Below, piece by piece: positions 17,487 to 26,711 of a DNA stretch of 49,663 nt (its first letter is position 1; every line of letters begins with the position of its first letter). The translations under genes and the position numbers were made by a program. A model generated the notes under the pieces. That model searched no databases and was not told the DNA's origin. It was given only the letters and a program-made list of their open reading frames with translations. This stretch comes from Ralstonia sp. TCR112 (GTDB lineage: Bacteria; Pseudomonadota; Gammaproteobacteria; Burkholderiales; Burkholderiaceae). The DNA is taken from the NCBI RefSeq assembly GCF_007997035.1, contig NZ_VOSS01000013.1:1-49663 (forward strand). Direction: 5' to 3'.

Positions 17487-18821
17487 ATGGAACGCACCAT
17501 GCACCAACAAGCGCAACAGCAAGCCGCACTGCCGGCCAACGATCGTGCGCGGACGATGAAGTTCAAGCCGGTCAATCTTGCCCGCTGGCTGCTCTGGGGC
17601 CTGACTGCACTCGTGATGATCGTGCTGCCGCTCATCTGGCCGCAGGGTTTTGCGATCACGCTGCTCTCGCAGATGGGCATCATGATCATCTTCGCCCTGT
17701 CGTACAACATGCTGCTCGGCCAGTCCGGCATGCTGTCGTTCGGGCACGCGGTGTACGCCGGCCTGGGCGCCTTCATGGCCGTGCACCTGCTCAACAAGAT
17801 CGGGGCTGTGCAGACGCTGGGCATCGGCGGCCCGCTCGCCGTGGCGCTGTTGCCGATTGCCGGCGGTCTGGGCGGCGCGCTGTTCGGCGTGATCTTCGGC
17901 TACGTCACCACCAAGAAGTCCGGCACGACGTTCGCCATGATCACGCTGGGTATCGGCGAAATGGTGTTCGCCAGCGCGCTGATGTTTCCGGACTTCTTTG
18001 GCGGCGAGGGCGGCGTGTCGACCAACCGCAGCATCGGTGAAGGACTGCTTGGCGTGACGTTTGGCCCGGCGAGGCAGGTGTATTACCTGATCGCCGCGTG
18101 GTGCCTGATTTCGATGGCGCTGATGTACGCATGGACGCAGACGCCGCTGGGCCGCATCGCCAACGCGGTGCGCGACAACCCCGAGCGCGTGGAATTCATC
18201 GGCTACAACACGCAGCGCGTGCGCTTCCTAGTGGTGATTCTGTCGGCGTTCTTCGCGGGCATTGCGGGCGCGCTGTCGTGCATCAACTTCGAGATCGTGA
18301 CCGCCGAGAACGTGTCAGCCGTGCGGTCGGGCTCGGTGCTGCTGGCGGCGTTCATTGGCGGCATGGGCAGCTTCTTCGGGCCGATCATCGGCGCGGTGCT
18401 CACGGTGTTCTTCACCGTCGCGCTGTCGGGCATCACGAAGGCATGGCTGCTGTATCTGGGCTTGTTCTTTGTGCTGATGGTCATGTACGCGCCGGGTGGT
18501 ATCGCCAGTCTTCTGGTCATGCATCTGCCGATCCTGCGGCGCGGCAAGCTCAAGACGCTGCTGCCGGCCTACGGCGTAGCGATTGTGCCGGCGGCCATCC
18601 TGCTGGTCGCGTTGATCTCCACCGTGGAAATGATCTACGCCGTGCAGGACGAGGCTTCGGGTGGCGTGGCGACGCTGTTCGGCCTGTCGGTTGAACCGAA
18701 TACCTGGAAGCCGTGGATCGTCGCCGCCGTGCTGTGGCTCGTGGGCGCCTTCGGCCTGCGCGCTGCGGCGGGCAAGCTGCGCGCCGCTTGGGACAACGCA
18801 TTGCAGGAGCCGCAACCATGA
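17487..18821 (+). CDS. livM: Branched-chain amino-acid ABC transporter permease LivM-type
   Basis: 444-residue second permease, with about ten TM segments. ALSYNMLLGQSGMLSFGHAVYAGLGAF is the LivM signature region, and TPLGRIANAVRDNPERVEFIG the coupling loop. An approximately 30-residue soluble N-terminus (Gln/Ala-rich) precedes TM1, and after the core there is an extra C-terminal membrane portion (about 350-430), making it longer than the roughly 350-residue norm; this long form is common in Burkholderiales. ATG follows the livH stop with no gap, and its own stop overlaps livG (ATGA). Confidence 0.92.
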   Translation: MERTMHQQAQQQAALPANDRARTMKFKPVNLARWLLWGLTALVMIVLPLIWPQGFAITLLSQMGIMIIFALSYNMLLGQSGMLSFGHAVYAGLGAFMAVHLLNKIGAVQTLGIGGPLAVALLPIAGGLGGALFGVIFGYVTTKKSGTTFAMITLGIGEMVFASALMFPDFFGGEGGVSTNRSIGEGLLGVTFGPARQVYYLIAAWCLISMALMYAWTQTPLGRIANAVRDNPERVEFIGYNTQRVRFLVVILSAFFAGIAGALSCINFEIVTAENVSAVRSGSVLLAAFIGGMGSFFGPIIGAVLTVFFTVALSGITKAWLLYLGLFFVLMVMYAPGGIASLLVMHLPILRRGKLKTLLPAYGVAIVPAAILLVALISTVEMIYAVQDEASGGVATLFGLSVEPNTWKPWIVAAVLWLVGAFGLRAAAGKLRAAWDNALQEPQP

Positions 18822-19606
18822 GCCAACCGACATCCGGTCCGACCGCAGCGCTTGAGTTGCGCGATGTTCGCAAGCGCTTTGGCGCGACTGAAATCATTCG
18901 GGGCGTCAACCTCACCATCGGCAAGGGCGAGCGCCATGCGCTCATCGGCCCGAACGGTGCCGGCAAGTCGACCACGTTCAACCTGATCTCGGGCCGCTTC
19001 CCGGCCAGCTCGGGCAGCGTGCGACTGAATGGGGAGGAGATCAGCGGCCTGGCGCCGTTCGAGATCAACCGCAAGGGCCTGTCGCGCAGCTTTCAGATCA
19101 CCAACATCTTTCATCGCTTGTCGGTGTTCGAGAACCTGCGCTGCGCGGTGCTTTGGTCCCTCGGCTACAAGTATTCGTTCTGGCACAAGCTGGCCGAATT
19201 GCGCGACGCACGCGAACGCGCCGAAGAAGTGCTCGAGCAAATCGGCATGACGCATCGGCGTGATGCTGCCGCGGGCCTGCTGACATACGCCGAGCAACGG
19301 GCGCTGGAAATCGGCATCACCATTGCGGGCGGCGCTGACGTGATCCTGTTGGATGAACCGACCGCCGGCATGAGCCGCTCCGAATCCGACCACGCAGTGG
19401 ACCTCATCCGCAAGGTCACCGTTGGCAAGACGCTGGTGATGGTTGAGCACGACATGAGCGTGGTGTTTGGCCTCGCTGATCGCATCTCGGTGCTCGTCTA
19501 CGGCGAAGTGATCGCCACCGACACGCCCGAAGCCATTCGCAACAACCGTCGCGTGAAAGAGGCCTACCTCGGCACCACGCTGGACGAACCTGCAGGAGCA
19601 CATTGA
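18818..19606 (+). CDS. livG: Branched-chain amino-acid ABC transporter ATPase LivG-type
   Basis: 262-residue ATPase. Walker A is LIGPNGAGKSTT (about 47), then RSFQITNIFHRLSVFENL (Q-loop), LTYAEQRALEIGITIA (signature, with TYAEQ replacing the canonical SGGQ, as usual in LivG), VILLDEPTAGMS (Walker B) and VMVEHDMSVVFGLADR (switch His). The start overlaps the livM stop, and the stop overlaps the livF start as TGATG. It pairs with LivF at the membrane to power import. Confidence 0.93.
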   Translation: MSQPTSGPTAALELRDVRKRFGATEIIRGVNLTIGKGERHALIGPNGAGKSTTFNLISGRFPASSGSVRLNGEEISGLAPFEINRKGLSRSFQITNIFHRLSVFENLRCAVLWSLGYKYSFWHKLAELRDARERAEEVLEQIGMTHRRDAAAGLLTYAEQRALEIGITIAGGADVILLDEPTAGMSRSESDHAVDLIRKVTVGKTLVMVEHDMSVVFGLADRISVLVYGEVIATDTPEAIRNNRRVKEAYLGTTLDEPAGAH

Positions 19607-20325
19607 TGGCAACAAATACTCCGATGTTGGAGGTGCGCGACCTGCACGCGTACTACGGCAAGAGCCACATCCTGCACGGCGTCGACATGCATGTGGGCGA
19701 GGGCGAGATCGTTGCGCTGCTCGGCCGCAACGGCGTCGGGCGTTCAACACTGGCCAAGTCCATCATGGGCATGGTGCGGCACGAAGGCGAAATTCTGCTG
19801 CGCGGCAAGAACGTGAGCGGCCTGCGAACCTTCGAAGTGGCGCACAAGGGCATCGGCTATGTGCCCGAGAACCGGGATATTTTCCCCACGCTGACGGTGC
19901 GGCAGAACCTGCTGCTTGGCGAGAAACGCAACCCCAGTCAGCCCAAGCCGCGTTGGCAGGTGGAAGACATGTACCAGATGTTCCCGCGCCTGAAAGAGCG
20001 CGAGAACACGGCCGCCGGTGTGCTGTCGGGCGGCGAACAGCAGATGCTGACGCTGTGCCGCACGCTGATGGGCGATCCCGATTTCATCATCATCGACGAG
20101 CCCACCGAAGGTCTTGCGCCGCTGGTCGTGACGCTCGTGGGCGAGTATCTGAAGACGCTCAAGGAGCGGGGGATCTCCGTGCTGCTGGTGGAGCAGAAAC
20201 TCGCCATTGCCCTCGACATTTCACAGCGGGTGTATGTGATGGGCCACGGGCAGATCGTGTTTGAAGGAACGCCCCAGCAGTTGAAGGCGGACGCGAAGGT
20301 CCGGCAGGAGTGGCTGGAGGTTTAA
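19606..20325 (+). CDS. livF: Branched-chain amino-acid ABC transporter ATPase LivF-type, Arg in Walker A
   Basis: 239-residue ATPase. Motifs are IGYVPENRDIFPTLTV (Q-loop region), VLSGGEQQMLTLCRTLMG (signature), FIIIDEPTEGLAPL (Walker B) and VLLVEQKLAIAL (H-loop position occupied by Gln-Lys, typical for LivF). The P-loop reads GRNGVGRST: the invariant Lys is replaced by Arg. I recall this GVGRST variant in other betaproteobacterial LivF-like proteins, so it may be a subgroup trait, but it should reduce ATP hydrolysis at that site. ATG 19606 is preferred over the overlapping TTG 19603. A terminator follows 31 bp later. Confidence 0.9.
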   Translation: MATNTPMLEVRDLHAYYGKSHILHGVDMHVGEGEIVALLGRNGVGRSTLAKSIMGMVRHEGEILLRGKNVSGLRTFEVAHKGIGYVPENRDIFPTLTVRQNLLLGEKRNPSQPKPRWQVEDMYQMFPRLKERENTAAGVLSGGEQQMLTLCRTLMGDPDFIIIDEPTEGLAPLVVTLVGEYLKTLKERGISVLLVEQKLAIALDISQRVYVMGHGQIVFEGTPQQLKADAKVRQEWLEV

Positions 20326-20356
20326 GCGCCGCAGGTCGATTCACGGCGTACAGATG

Positions 20357-20386
20357 GCCCGCATGGACAACCGTGCGGGCTTTTTT
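20357..20386. terminator. Terminator after the liv operon
   Basis: Stem GCCCGCA / TGCGGGC (extendable to 10 bp with a mismatch) with a 10-base loop, then TTTTTT. It lies between the convergent livF and permease genes. Confidence 0.88.
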
Positions 20387-20393
20387 ATGGCGG

Positions 20394-21920
20394 TCAGTTG
20401 ACGACAGTGCGCGCCGCAGTGGCTTCCGTGGTCGCCTCGGCTTGTTGGAGATGCGCGGCGCTGAACTGCATCTCCGAGTACTTCACGAACCGCGTCTTGA
20501 ACTTCCAGCGGTAAGCCAGCCAGATCGCCACGAACAGGATCACGCCGCAATAGGTTGCGATGAAGGTGCCGAAGTTGTCGATCGGCGCAAACAGCGCCTT
20601 GGTGTTCTGCCCAAGAATGATCACCACGCACAGGATCGCCACCATGATCGGCCCGAACGGGAAGAACGGCGACCGATACGCGAGTTGCGTCACGGAATGC
20701 CCCTGGCTGGTGAACCCTTTGCGGAACCGGTAGTGCGCCAGCGCAATGCCGAACCAGGCGATGAAGCACGTCACCGCAGACGTATTCAGCAGCCACAGGT
20801 AGACGACCTGATCGCCAAACAACGAGCTGAAGAAGCACAGCGCACCCACGGCGGACGTGGCGACGAGCGCGCGGTGCGGCACGCCGTTACCCGATACCTT
20901 GGCAAACCAGCGCGGGGCTTGGTTCTCGAGCGCTAGGTCATACAGAATCCGTGTCGATACGTACAGGCTCGACGTGCCGGAAGACAGCAGCGCGGTCAGC
21001 ACCACGGCATTCATCATGCCGGCCGCAAATGCGAGGCCCGCATGCTGGAACACCAGCGCGAACGGGCTGACACCGACGTCCGTCGCTTCATTGCGCAGCA
21101 GGTTCGGATCGGTGTACGGCAGCAGCACGCCGATGATCAGAATTGCCAGCACGTAGAACAGCAGAATGCGCCAGAACGTCTGGCGGATGGCGCGCGGGAT
21201 CGTGCGGGATGGGTTCTCTGCCTCGCCGGCGGCCACGCCGATGGTTTCGACGCCCTGGAACGAGAACCCGGCAATCATCGCCACGCCGACCATGGCCGGC
21301 ACGCCGCCCACGAAGGGCGCATCGCCCACGGTGAAGTTCTGCCAACCCGACTGCGGCCCGCCGTGCATGATGCCGAAGATCATCGCCAGGCCGATCAGCA
21401 GGAACACGACGATGGTCACCACCTTGATCATCGAGAACCAGTATTCCGCCTCGCCAAAGCCGCGCACGGAAAAGGCGTTGAGGCCAAACATCAGCAGCAG
21501 AAATGCGGCGCTCCAGACCATGCCCGACACGCCCGGGAACCAGTACTTCATCACGAGTTGCGCGGCGGCCAGTTCCACGGCAACGGACACGGCCAGCGCA
21601 AACCAGTAATTCCATCCGAGTGCAAAGCCGAAGCCTTCTTCAACATACAGGCGGCTGTACGTCACGAACGAGCCCGAGACCGGCAGATGCACCGCCAGCT
21701 CGCCAAGACTCGTCATCAGGCAATAGACCATCACGCCGATCAGCGTGTAGGTCAGCAGTGCGCCGCCGGGGCCAGCTTGCGCAATGGACGCGCCGGATGC
21801 GACGAACAGCCCCGTGCCGATGGCGCCGCCCAGGGCGATCATCATCAGGTGGCGCGAGCGCAGGCGTCGGCGCAGTTCGGATTGGGCTTCGAGGCCGGTG
21901 GGGGTGATGGGTGTATGCAT
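20394..21920 (-). CDS. Amino-acid permease, LysP-like (APC family), downstream copy
   Basis: 508-residue inner-membrane proton-coupled amino-acid transporter with 12 predicted TM helices. The TM1 hallmark is MIALGGAIGTGLFVASGA, followed by AGPGGALLTYTLIG, PVSGSFVTYSRLYVEEGFGFALGWNYW (here quoted in part), AGFSFQGVETIGVAAGEAENP (the APC consensus loop) and FRKGF. It most resembles lysine-specific permease LysP and related AAT transporters. It shares long identical stretches with the gene immediately upstream, indicating tandem duplication. No strong ribosome site is visible at ATG 21920. Confidence 0.88.
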   Translation of the reverse strand: MHTPITPTGLEAQSELRRRLRSRHLMMIALGGAIGTGLFVASGASIAQAGPGGALLTYTLIGVMVYCLMTSLGELAVHLPVSGSFVTYSRLYVEEGFGFALGWNYWFALAVSVAVELAAAQLVMKYWFPGVSGMVWSAAFLLLMFGLNAFSVRGFGEAEYWFSMIKVVTIVVFLLIGLAMIFGIMHGGPQSGWQNFTVGDAPFVGGVPAMVGVAMIAGFSFQGVETIGVAAGEAENPSRTIPRAIRQTFWRILLFYVLAILIIGVLLPYTDPNLLRNEATDVGVSPFALVFQHAGLAFAAGMMNAVVLTALLSSGTSSLYVSTRILYDLALENQAPRWFAKVSGNGVPHRALVATSAVGALCFFSSLFGDQVVYLWLLNTSAVTCFIAWFGIALAHYRFRKGFTSQGHSVTQLAYRSPFFPFGPIMVAILCVVIILGQNTKALFAPIDNFGTFIATYCGVILFVAIWLAYRWKFKTRFVKYSEMQFSAAHLQQAEATTEATAARTVVN

Positions 21921-21998
21921 AGCCGGTGGCGCCGGAGCGGGCGCCCCAATAAAAACGCCGGCCGGATGCTGTGCAAACGGCAGGCGGAGCGGGTGTAA

Positions 21999-23534
21999 TT
22001 ACTGCGTGCGGTTCGGGACGGTCGGCAATTCAGGGCCGGGGTCTTGGCCGGCCAGCGAATCGCGCAGCACGGGCGGGCGCGGGAAGTGCATGTCCTGGTA
22101 ACGGACGATGCCGCCGCCACGCACCAGCCGATAGCCGATCCAGATCAGGAAGAAGACCGGGATACCAATGTAGGTTGCGATGACCGCCGGCCAATCGACG
22201 GTGCCGCTCGTGAACGCCTGGTAGTTCTGGCCGAGCGTGATGACCAGGCACAGCCCGAACGCGAACAGCGGACCATACGGGAAGAACTTGGAGCGGTACG
22301 GCAACTGCGCCGGATCATGCCCCTGCGCCACAAGCCCCTTGCGGAACCGATAGTGGCTGATGGCAATGCCAAGCCATGCCACGAAGCCCGTCATGCCCGA
22401 GGTGTTCAGCAGCCACAGGTAGACCGTCTTGTCGCCATACAGCGAACTCAGGAAACACAGCGCGCCGACGGCCGTCGTCGCCAGCAGCGCGTTGCGCGGC
22501 ACACCGTTCCGCGTCAGTTGCGCAAAGATGCGCGGTGCACGGCCCTCGGTGGCGAGGTTGTAGAGCATGCGCGTGGATGCATACATGCCCGAGTTGCCCG
22601 CCGAGAGCACGGCCGTCAGGATCACCGCATTCATCAGCCCGGCGGCAAACGCCAGGCCGGCATGCTTGAACACCAGCGTGAACGGGCTCACGCCAATGTT
22701 GGTGACTTCCGTCGACAGCAGATTCGGATCGGTGTACGGGACCAGCACGCCGATGATGAAGATCGCCAGCACATAGAACAGCAGGATGCGCCAGAACACC
22801 TGCTTGACCGCACGCGGAATGGTGCGGGCAGGGTCGGCCGATTCGCCAGCCGCCACGCCGATCAGCTCCGTCCCCTGAAACGAGAACCCCGCGATCATCG
22901 CCACGCCGATCATCGCGGGCAGCCCGCCCACGAACGGCGCATCACCGATCGTCAGATTCTGCAGGCCCGACTGCGGACCGCCCTTCATGATCCCGAAGAT
23001 CATCGCCAGGCCAATGCCGATAAAGAAGATGACCGTGACGACCTTGATGAGCGCGAACCAGTATTCCGCCTCGCCAAAGCCGCGCACCGAGATGGCGTTG
23101 AGCAGGAACATGATGGCGAGGAACACGGCGCTCCACAGCACGCCCGGCACATCGGGAAACCAGTAATGCATGACGAGCTGCGCGGCCGCCAGCTCCACGG
23201 CAATCGTCACGGCCCAGTTGTACCAATAGTTCCAGCCGAGTGCGAAGCCGAAGCCTTCGTCCACGTACAGCGCGCCGTAGGTGGCAAAGGAACCGGAAAC
23301 GGGCATGTAGGCGGCAAGCTCGCCCAGGCTGGTCATCAGGAAATAGACCATCGCCCCGATCAGGATGTAGGCGGCAAGGGCGCCTCCGGGGCCGGCCTGC
23401 GAGACCGACGCGCCCGAGGCCACGAAGAGCCCGGTGCCGATCGACCCGCCGATGGCGATCATGGTGAGATGGCGCGCGCGCAAGGTGCGGCGCAAGCCCG
23501 GCGTCTCTGAGGACGGGGTAGCGTGTTCTGGCAT
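21999..23534 (-). CDS. Amino-acid permease, LysP-like (APC family), upstream copy
   Basis: 511-residue paralogue of the permease that follows it on the same strand, 78 bp apart. It has the same 12-TM plan and the same landmarks: MIAIGGSIGTGLFVASGA, AGPGGALAAYILIGAMVYF, FSFQGTELIGVAAGESADP and HYRFRKGLVAQGHD. Differences cluster at both termini, in TM3-4 (NWAVTIAVELAAA versus FALAVSVAVELAAA) and in external loops, consistent with altered substrate preference. ATG 23534 (MPEHATPSSETPG) is chosen; the far longer frame upstream overlaps the opposite-strand β-oxidation gene and is rejected. Confidence 0.88.
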   Translation of the reverse strand: MPEHATPSSETPGLRRTLRARHLTMIAIGGSIGTGLFVASGASVSQAGPGGALAAYILIGAMVYFLMTSLGELAAYMPVSGSFATYGALYVDEGFGFALGWNYWYNWAVTIAVELAAAQLVMHYWFPDVPGVLWSAVFLAIMFLLNAISVRGFGEAEYWFALIKVVTVIFFIGIGLAMIFGIMKGGPQSGLQNLTIGDAPFVGGLPAMIGVAMIAGFSFQGTELIGVAAGESADPARTIPRAVKQVFWRILLFYVLAIFIIGVLVPYTDPNLLSTEVTNIGVSPFTLVFKHAGLAFAAGLMNAVILTAVLSAGNSGMYASTRMLYNLATEGRAPRIFAQLTRNGVPRNALLATTAVGALCFLSSLYGDKTVYLWLLNTSGMTGFVAWLGIAISHYRFRKGLVAQGHDPAQLPYRSKFFPYGPLFAFGLCLVITLGQNYQAFTSGTVDWPAVIATYIGIPVFFLIWIGYRLVRGGGIVRYQDMHFPRPPVLRDSLAGQDPGPELPTVPNRTQ

Positions 23535-23671
23535 GGATACAGAGGGGTCGATTTTGCTCGGATCGCGAATCAAATCGACGAAATGTGACGAGACGTCCCC
23601 GCGCCTGATGGGCACCCGGCGAACGAAATGCGCGACTCTATCAAAACCGTCACGTAGCGGGCAAAAAATCC

Positions 23672-23683
23672 GTGCTGCAGCAC
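23672..23683. promoter_or_regulatory. Perfect 12-bp palindrome GTGCTGCAGCAC
   Basis: It lies in the divergent intergenic region, 138 bp upstream of the permease ATG and about 70 bp upstream of the β-oxidation promoter. The regulator is unknown; a perfect 12-mer palindrome in a promoter region suggests a dimeric repressor site. Confidence 0.4.
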
Positions 23684-23751
23684 ACGCGTTTGAACCCGCC
23701 GGGCCGTGCCGCATCGCCCGCCAGACGGCGCCGTGCAGCGCAAAATAAAAA

Positions 23752-23780
23752 TTGAACGACCGTGCTATTTTGTGTATTCT
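23752..23780 (+). promoter_or_regulatory. Promoter of the β-oxidation gene with embedded operator
   Basis: -35 TTGAAC (23752-23757), a 17-bp spacer and -10 TATTCT (23775-23780). GAACGACCGTGC at 23754-23765 overlaps the -35 and is a degenerate copy of the GAACGRTYGTTC operator found upstream of the acyl-CoA ligase and the esterase/Fe-ADH pair. Confidence 0.5.
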
Positions 23781-23892
23781 GTGTCGAGTCGCGGCCTTAC
23801 CGCGCGTTAAAAAAACGATACTTGAGAGACAGTTCAACCGCGAGGCACGGTGCGCCTGATCTGCCGGCCCTCGCATCACCAAAGGAACCAGC

Positions 23893-25972
23893 ATGACTGC
23901 GGAGTACAAGGTCCAGGACGGCGTTGCCGTCATCACGCTCAGCAACCCGCCCGTCAACGGCCTTGGCCACTCCACGCGCCTGGGCATCGTTGAAGGCATG
24001 GTGAAAGCGGGCGACGACGCCAACGTCAAGGCCATCGTCATCACCGGTGCGGGCAAGGCCTTCTCGGGCGCGCCGATATCCGCGAGTTCAACACCCCCAA
24101 GGCCACGCAAGAGCCGACGCTGCACGCTGTCATCAAGGCAGTCGAGTCGAGCAGCAAGCCGGTCGTGGCGGCCATCCATTCGGTGGCGATGGGCGGTGGG
24201 CTGGAACTGGCGATGGGCTGCCATTTCCGCGTGGCCGCACCGGGCGCGCAGATCGCGCTGCCGGAAGTGAAGCTGGGCATCCTGCCGGGCGCAGGCGGCA
24301 CGCAACGTCTGCCGCGCGCCATCGGCCTGGAGCCGGCGCTGAACATGATCGTTTCCGGCAACGCCATCCCGTCGGAAAAGCTGGCCAAGAGCGGCCTGTT
24401 CGACCAGATGATCGAAGGCGACCTGATGGCCGGCGCCATCGATTTCGCACTGAAGGCCGCGGCCGAGGGCAAGCTGCCGAAGCTGCGCGATCGCAAGGTC
24501 GAGCACGACAACCCGCAAGGTTTCCTGCAATTCGCGCGGAACACCGTCGCGGCGTCGCCAAGAATTTCCCGGCGCCGGGCAAGTGCGTTGACGCCGTGCA
24601 GGCCGCCGTGGAAAAGCGCTTTGACGACGGCATCAAGTTTGAGCGCGACCTGTTCATTGAACTGGTGAATACGTCCGAATCGCGTGCACTGCGCCACGCC
24701 TTCTTTGGCGAACGCGCTGCGAGCAAGATTCCGGACGTGCCGGAAGACACGCCGGTGCGCAAGGTGGAGAAGGTTGCCGTGATCGGCGCCGGCACGATGG
24801 GCGGCGGCATCTCGATGAACTTCCTGAACGCCGGCATTCCGGTGACGATCCTGGAAACCAAGCAGGAAGCGCTGGACCGCGGCGTCGCCACCATCCGCAA
24901 GAACTACGAGAACAGCGCCAAGAAGGGCAAGCTCACACAAGAGAAGGTCGAGCAGCGCATGGCCCTGCTGACCCCGACGCTGTCCTACGACGACATCAAG
25001 GACGCCGACCTCGTCATCGAGGCCGTCTTTGAAGAAATGGGCGTCAAGGAAGTCGTGTTCAAGAAGCTGGACGAAGTCGTCAAGCAGGGCGCGATCCTGG
25101 CGTCGAACACCTCCACGCTGGACGTCGACAAGATCGCCAGCTTCACCAAGCGCCCGCAAGACGTGGTCGGCATGCACTTCTTCAGCCCGGCCAACGTGAT
25201 GAAGCTGCTGGAAGTCGTGCGCGGCAAGGACACCGCCAAGGACGTGCTGGCCACCGTCATGAAGCTGGCCAAGGCCATCAAGAAGACGGCGGTCGTTTCC
25301 GGCGTGTGCGACGGCTTCATCGGGAACCGCATGATCGAGCAATACAGCCGCCAGGCTGGCTACCTGCTAGACGAAGGCGCGCTGCCCGAGCAGGTCGACA
25401 AGGCCATCGAAAAGTTCGGCTTTGCCATGGGCCCGTTCCGCATGGGCGACCTGGCCGGCAACGACATCGGCTGGGCCATCCGCAAGCGCCGCGCCGTGGA
25501 CAAACCGGACATCGTCTATTCGAAGACGGCCGATCTGCTATGCGAGATGGGCCGCTTCGGCCAGAAGACGGGCGGCGGCTGGTACGACTACAAGGCGGGT
25601 GACCGCAAGCCGTATCCGAACCAGCAGGTCAACGACATGATCGTCCAGCACTCGAAGGATCTGGGCATCACGCGTCGCAAGATCTCGGACGAGGAAATCG
25701 TGGAGCGCCTCGTGTTCGCGCTGGTCAACGAAGGCGCGAAGATCCTGGAAGAGGGCATTGCCTCCAAGGCTTCCGACATCGACATGGTCTACCTGACCGG
25801 CTACGGCTTCCCGCTGTTCCGCGGTGGCCCGATGCTCTACGCAGACACCGTCGGCCTGTACAACGTCGCACAAGCCATGCACCGCTACAGCAAGGGCTAC
25901 CACGGTGAAGCGTGGAAGGTTGCCCCGCTGCTGCAGAAGCTGGCCGATGAAGGCAAGGGCTTTAACGGCTGA
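23893..25972 (+). pseudogene. Bifunctional enoyl-CoA hydratase / 3-hydroxyacyl-CoA dehydrogenase, two frameshifts
   Basis: Catalyses hydration of enoyl-CoA and NAD-dependent oxidation of 3-hydroxyacyl-CoA. The crotonase domain (about 1-190) has AFSGGADIREF once restored, MGGGLELAMG and LPEVKLGILPGAGGTQRLPR with the catalytic Glu. The dehydrogenase has the Rossmann VAVIGAGTMGGGISMNF (about 297), the catalytic-His region HFFSPANVMKLLEVV and the C-terminal FALVNEGAKILEEG. The frame breaks near 24068-24071 (GGCGCGCC for GGCGGCGCC) and near 24553-24555; one base restored at each gives 693 residues, the usual length. An AAAGGA site precedes the ATG. Probable sequencing errors, because all three segments are well conserved. 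It heads the block with pncA and the thiolase. Confidence 0.88.
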
Positions 25973-26011
25973 ATGAACGGCGAATCAACCGAATCACGCG
26001 ACTGAACCACC

Positions 26012-26653
26012 ATGCAACTGACGCCCACCGATTGCCTGCTGATCATCGACGTGCAGAATGATTTTCTGCCCGGCGGTGCGCTGGCCGTGCCGAACGGCGA
26101 CCAGGTCATCCCCGTCGTCAACCGGCTCGCCAAGGCATTCGGGCCCGTTGGTCGTACTGTGCTGACGCAGGACTGGCACCCGGCCGAGCACGTGTCGTTC
26201 GCGGCCAACCACCCTGGCACGCAGCCGTTCGGCATGATCGACCTGCCATATGGGCAGCAGGTGCTGTGGCCGGTGCATTGTGTGCAGCACAGCACGGGCG
26301 CCGCGCTGGCCGATGGGCTGGACGTGCCGCACGCGCAGTTGATCGTCCGCAAGGGCTATCACCCGCACATCGACAGCTACTCCGCATTCTTTGAAGCGGA
26401 TCGCAAAACGCCGACGGGGCTGCTGGGCTACCTGCGCGAGCTTGGGGTCAAGCGCGTGTTCTGCGTTGGCCTTGCCACGGATTTTTGCGTGGCATGGTCG
26501 GCGCTGGATGCGCGTGCTGCGGGGCTGGACGTCGCTGTCATCGAGGATGCCTGCCGCGCGATCGACCTCAACGGTTCGCTGGCGCAGGCGTGGCAGCGCA
26601 TGACGAATGCGGGCATCGCGCGGTTGCAGTCGCACACAGTCTTGAACGGATAA
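26012..26653 (+). CDS. pncA: Nicotinamidase / pyrazinamidase
   Basis: 213-residue cysteine hydrolase that deamidates nicotinamide to nicotinate for NAD salvage. The catalytic triad is visible: Asp13 in [10 protein letters not shown], Lys in [15 protein letters not shown] and Cys in GLATDFCV. The metal site is in [12 protein letters not shown]. Length is normal. It sits 39 bp after the β-oxidation bifunctional gene and 58 bp before the thiolase, inside an apparent β-oxidation operon, without its own obvious promoter. That placement may tie NAD supply to NAD-consuming fatty-acid oxidation; this link is inference. Confidence 0.95.
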   Translation: MQLTPTDCLLIIDVQNDFLPGGALAVPNGDQVIPVVNRLAKAFGPVGRTVLTQDWHPAEHVSFAANHPGTQPFGMIDLPYGQQVLWPVHCVQHSTGAALADGLDVPHAQLIVRKGYHPHIDSYSAFFEADRKTPTGLLGYLRELGVKRVFCVGLATDFCVAWSALDARAAGLDVAVIEDACRAIDLNGSLAQAWQRMTNAGIARLQSHTVLNG

Positions 26654-26711
26654 CGGAATACATCGGGCGCTGCCGGAGCCGCGCCCGCCACCAGATACGA
26701 GGAGCAACACC

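Larger units (their letters stand above)
23535..23892. other. 358-bp divergent promoter region, permease / β-oxidation gene
   Basis: No gene is evident. It contains the perfect 12-bp palindrome GTGCTGCAGCAC at 23672-23683 and a sigma-70-like promoter with an overlapping operator at 23752-23780. The A/T-rich segment 23740-23780 stands out against the GC-rich surroundings. Confidence 0.6.

Noticed and set aside
23535-24530. Very long N-terminal extension of the LysP-like permease
   Set aside because: The added part overlaps the opposite-strand β-oxidation gene and contains no plausible domain.
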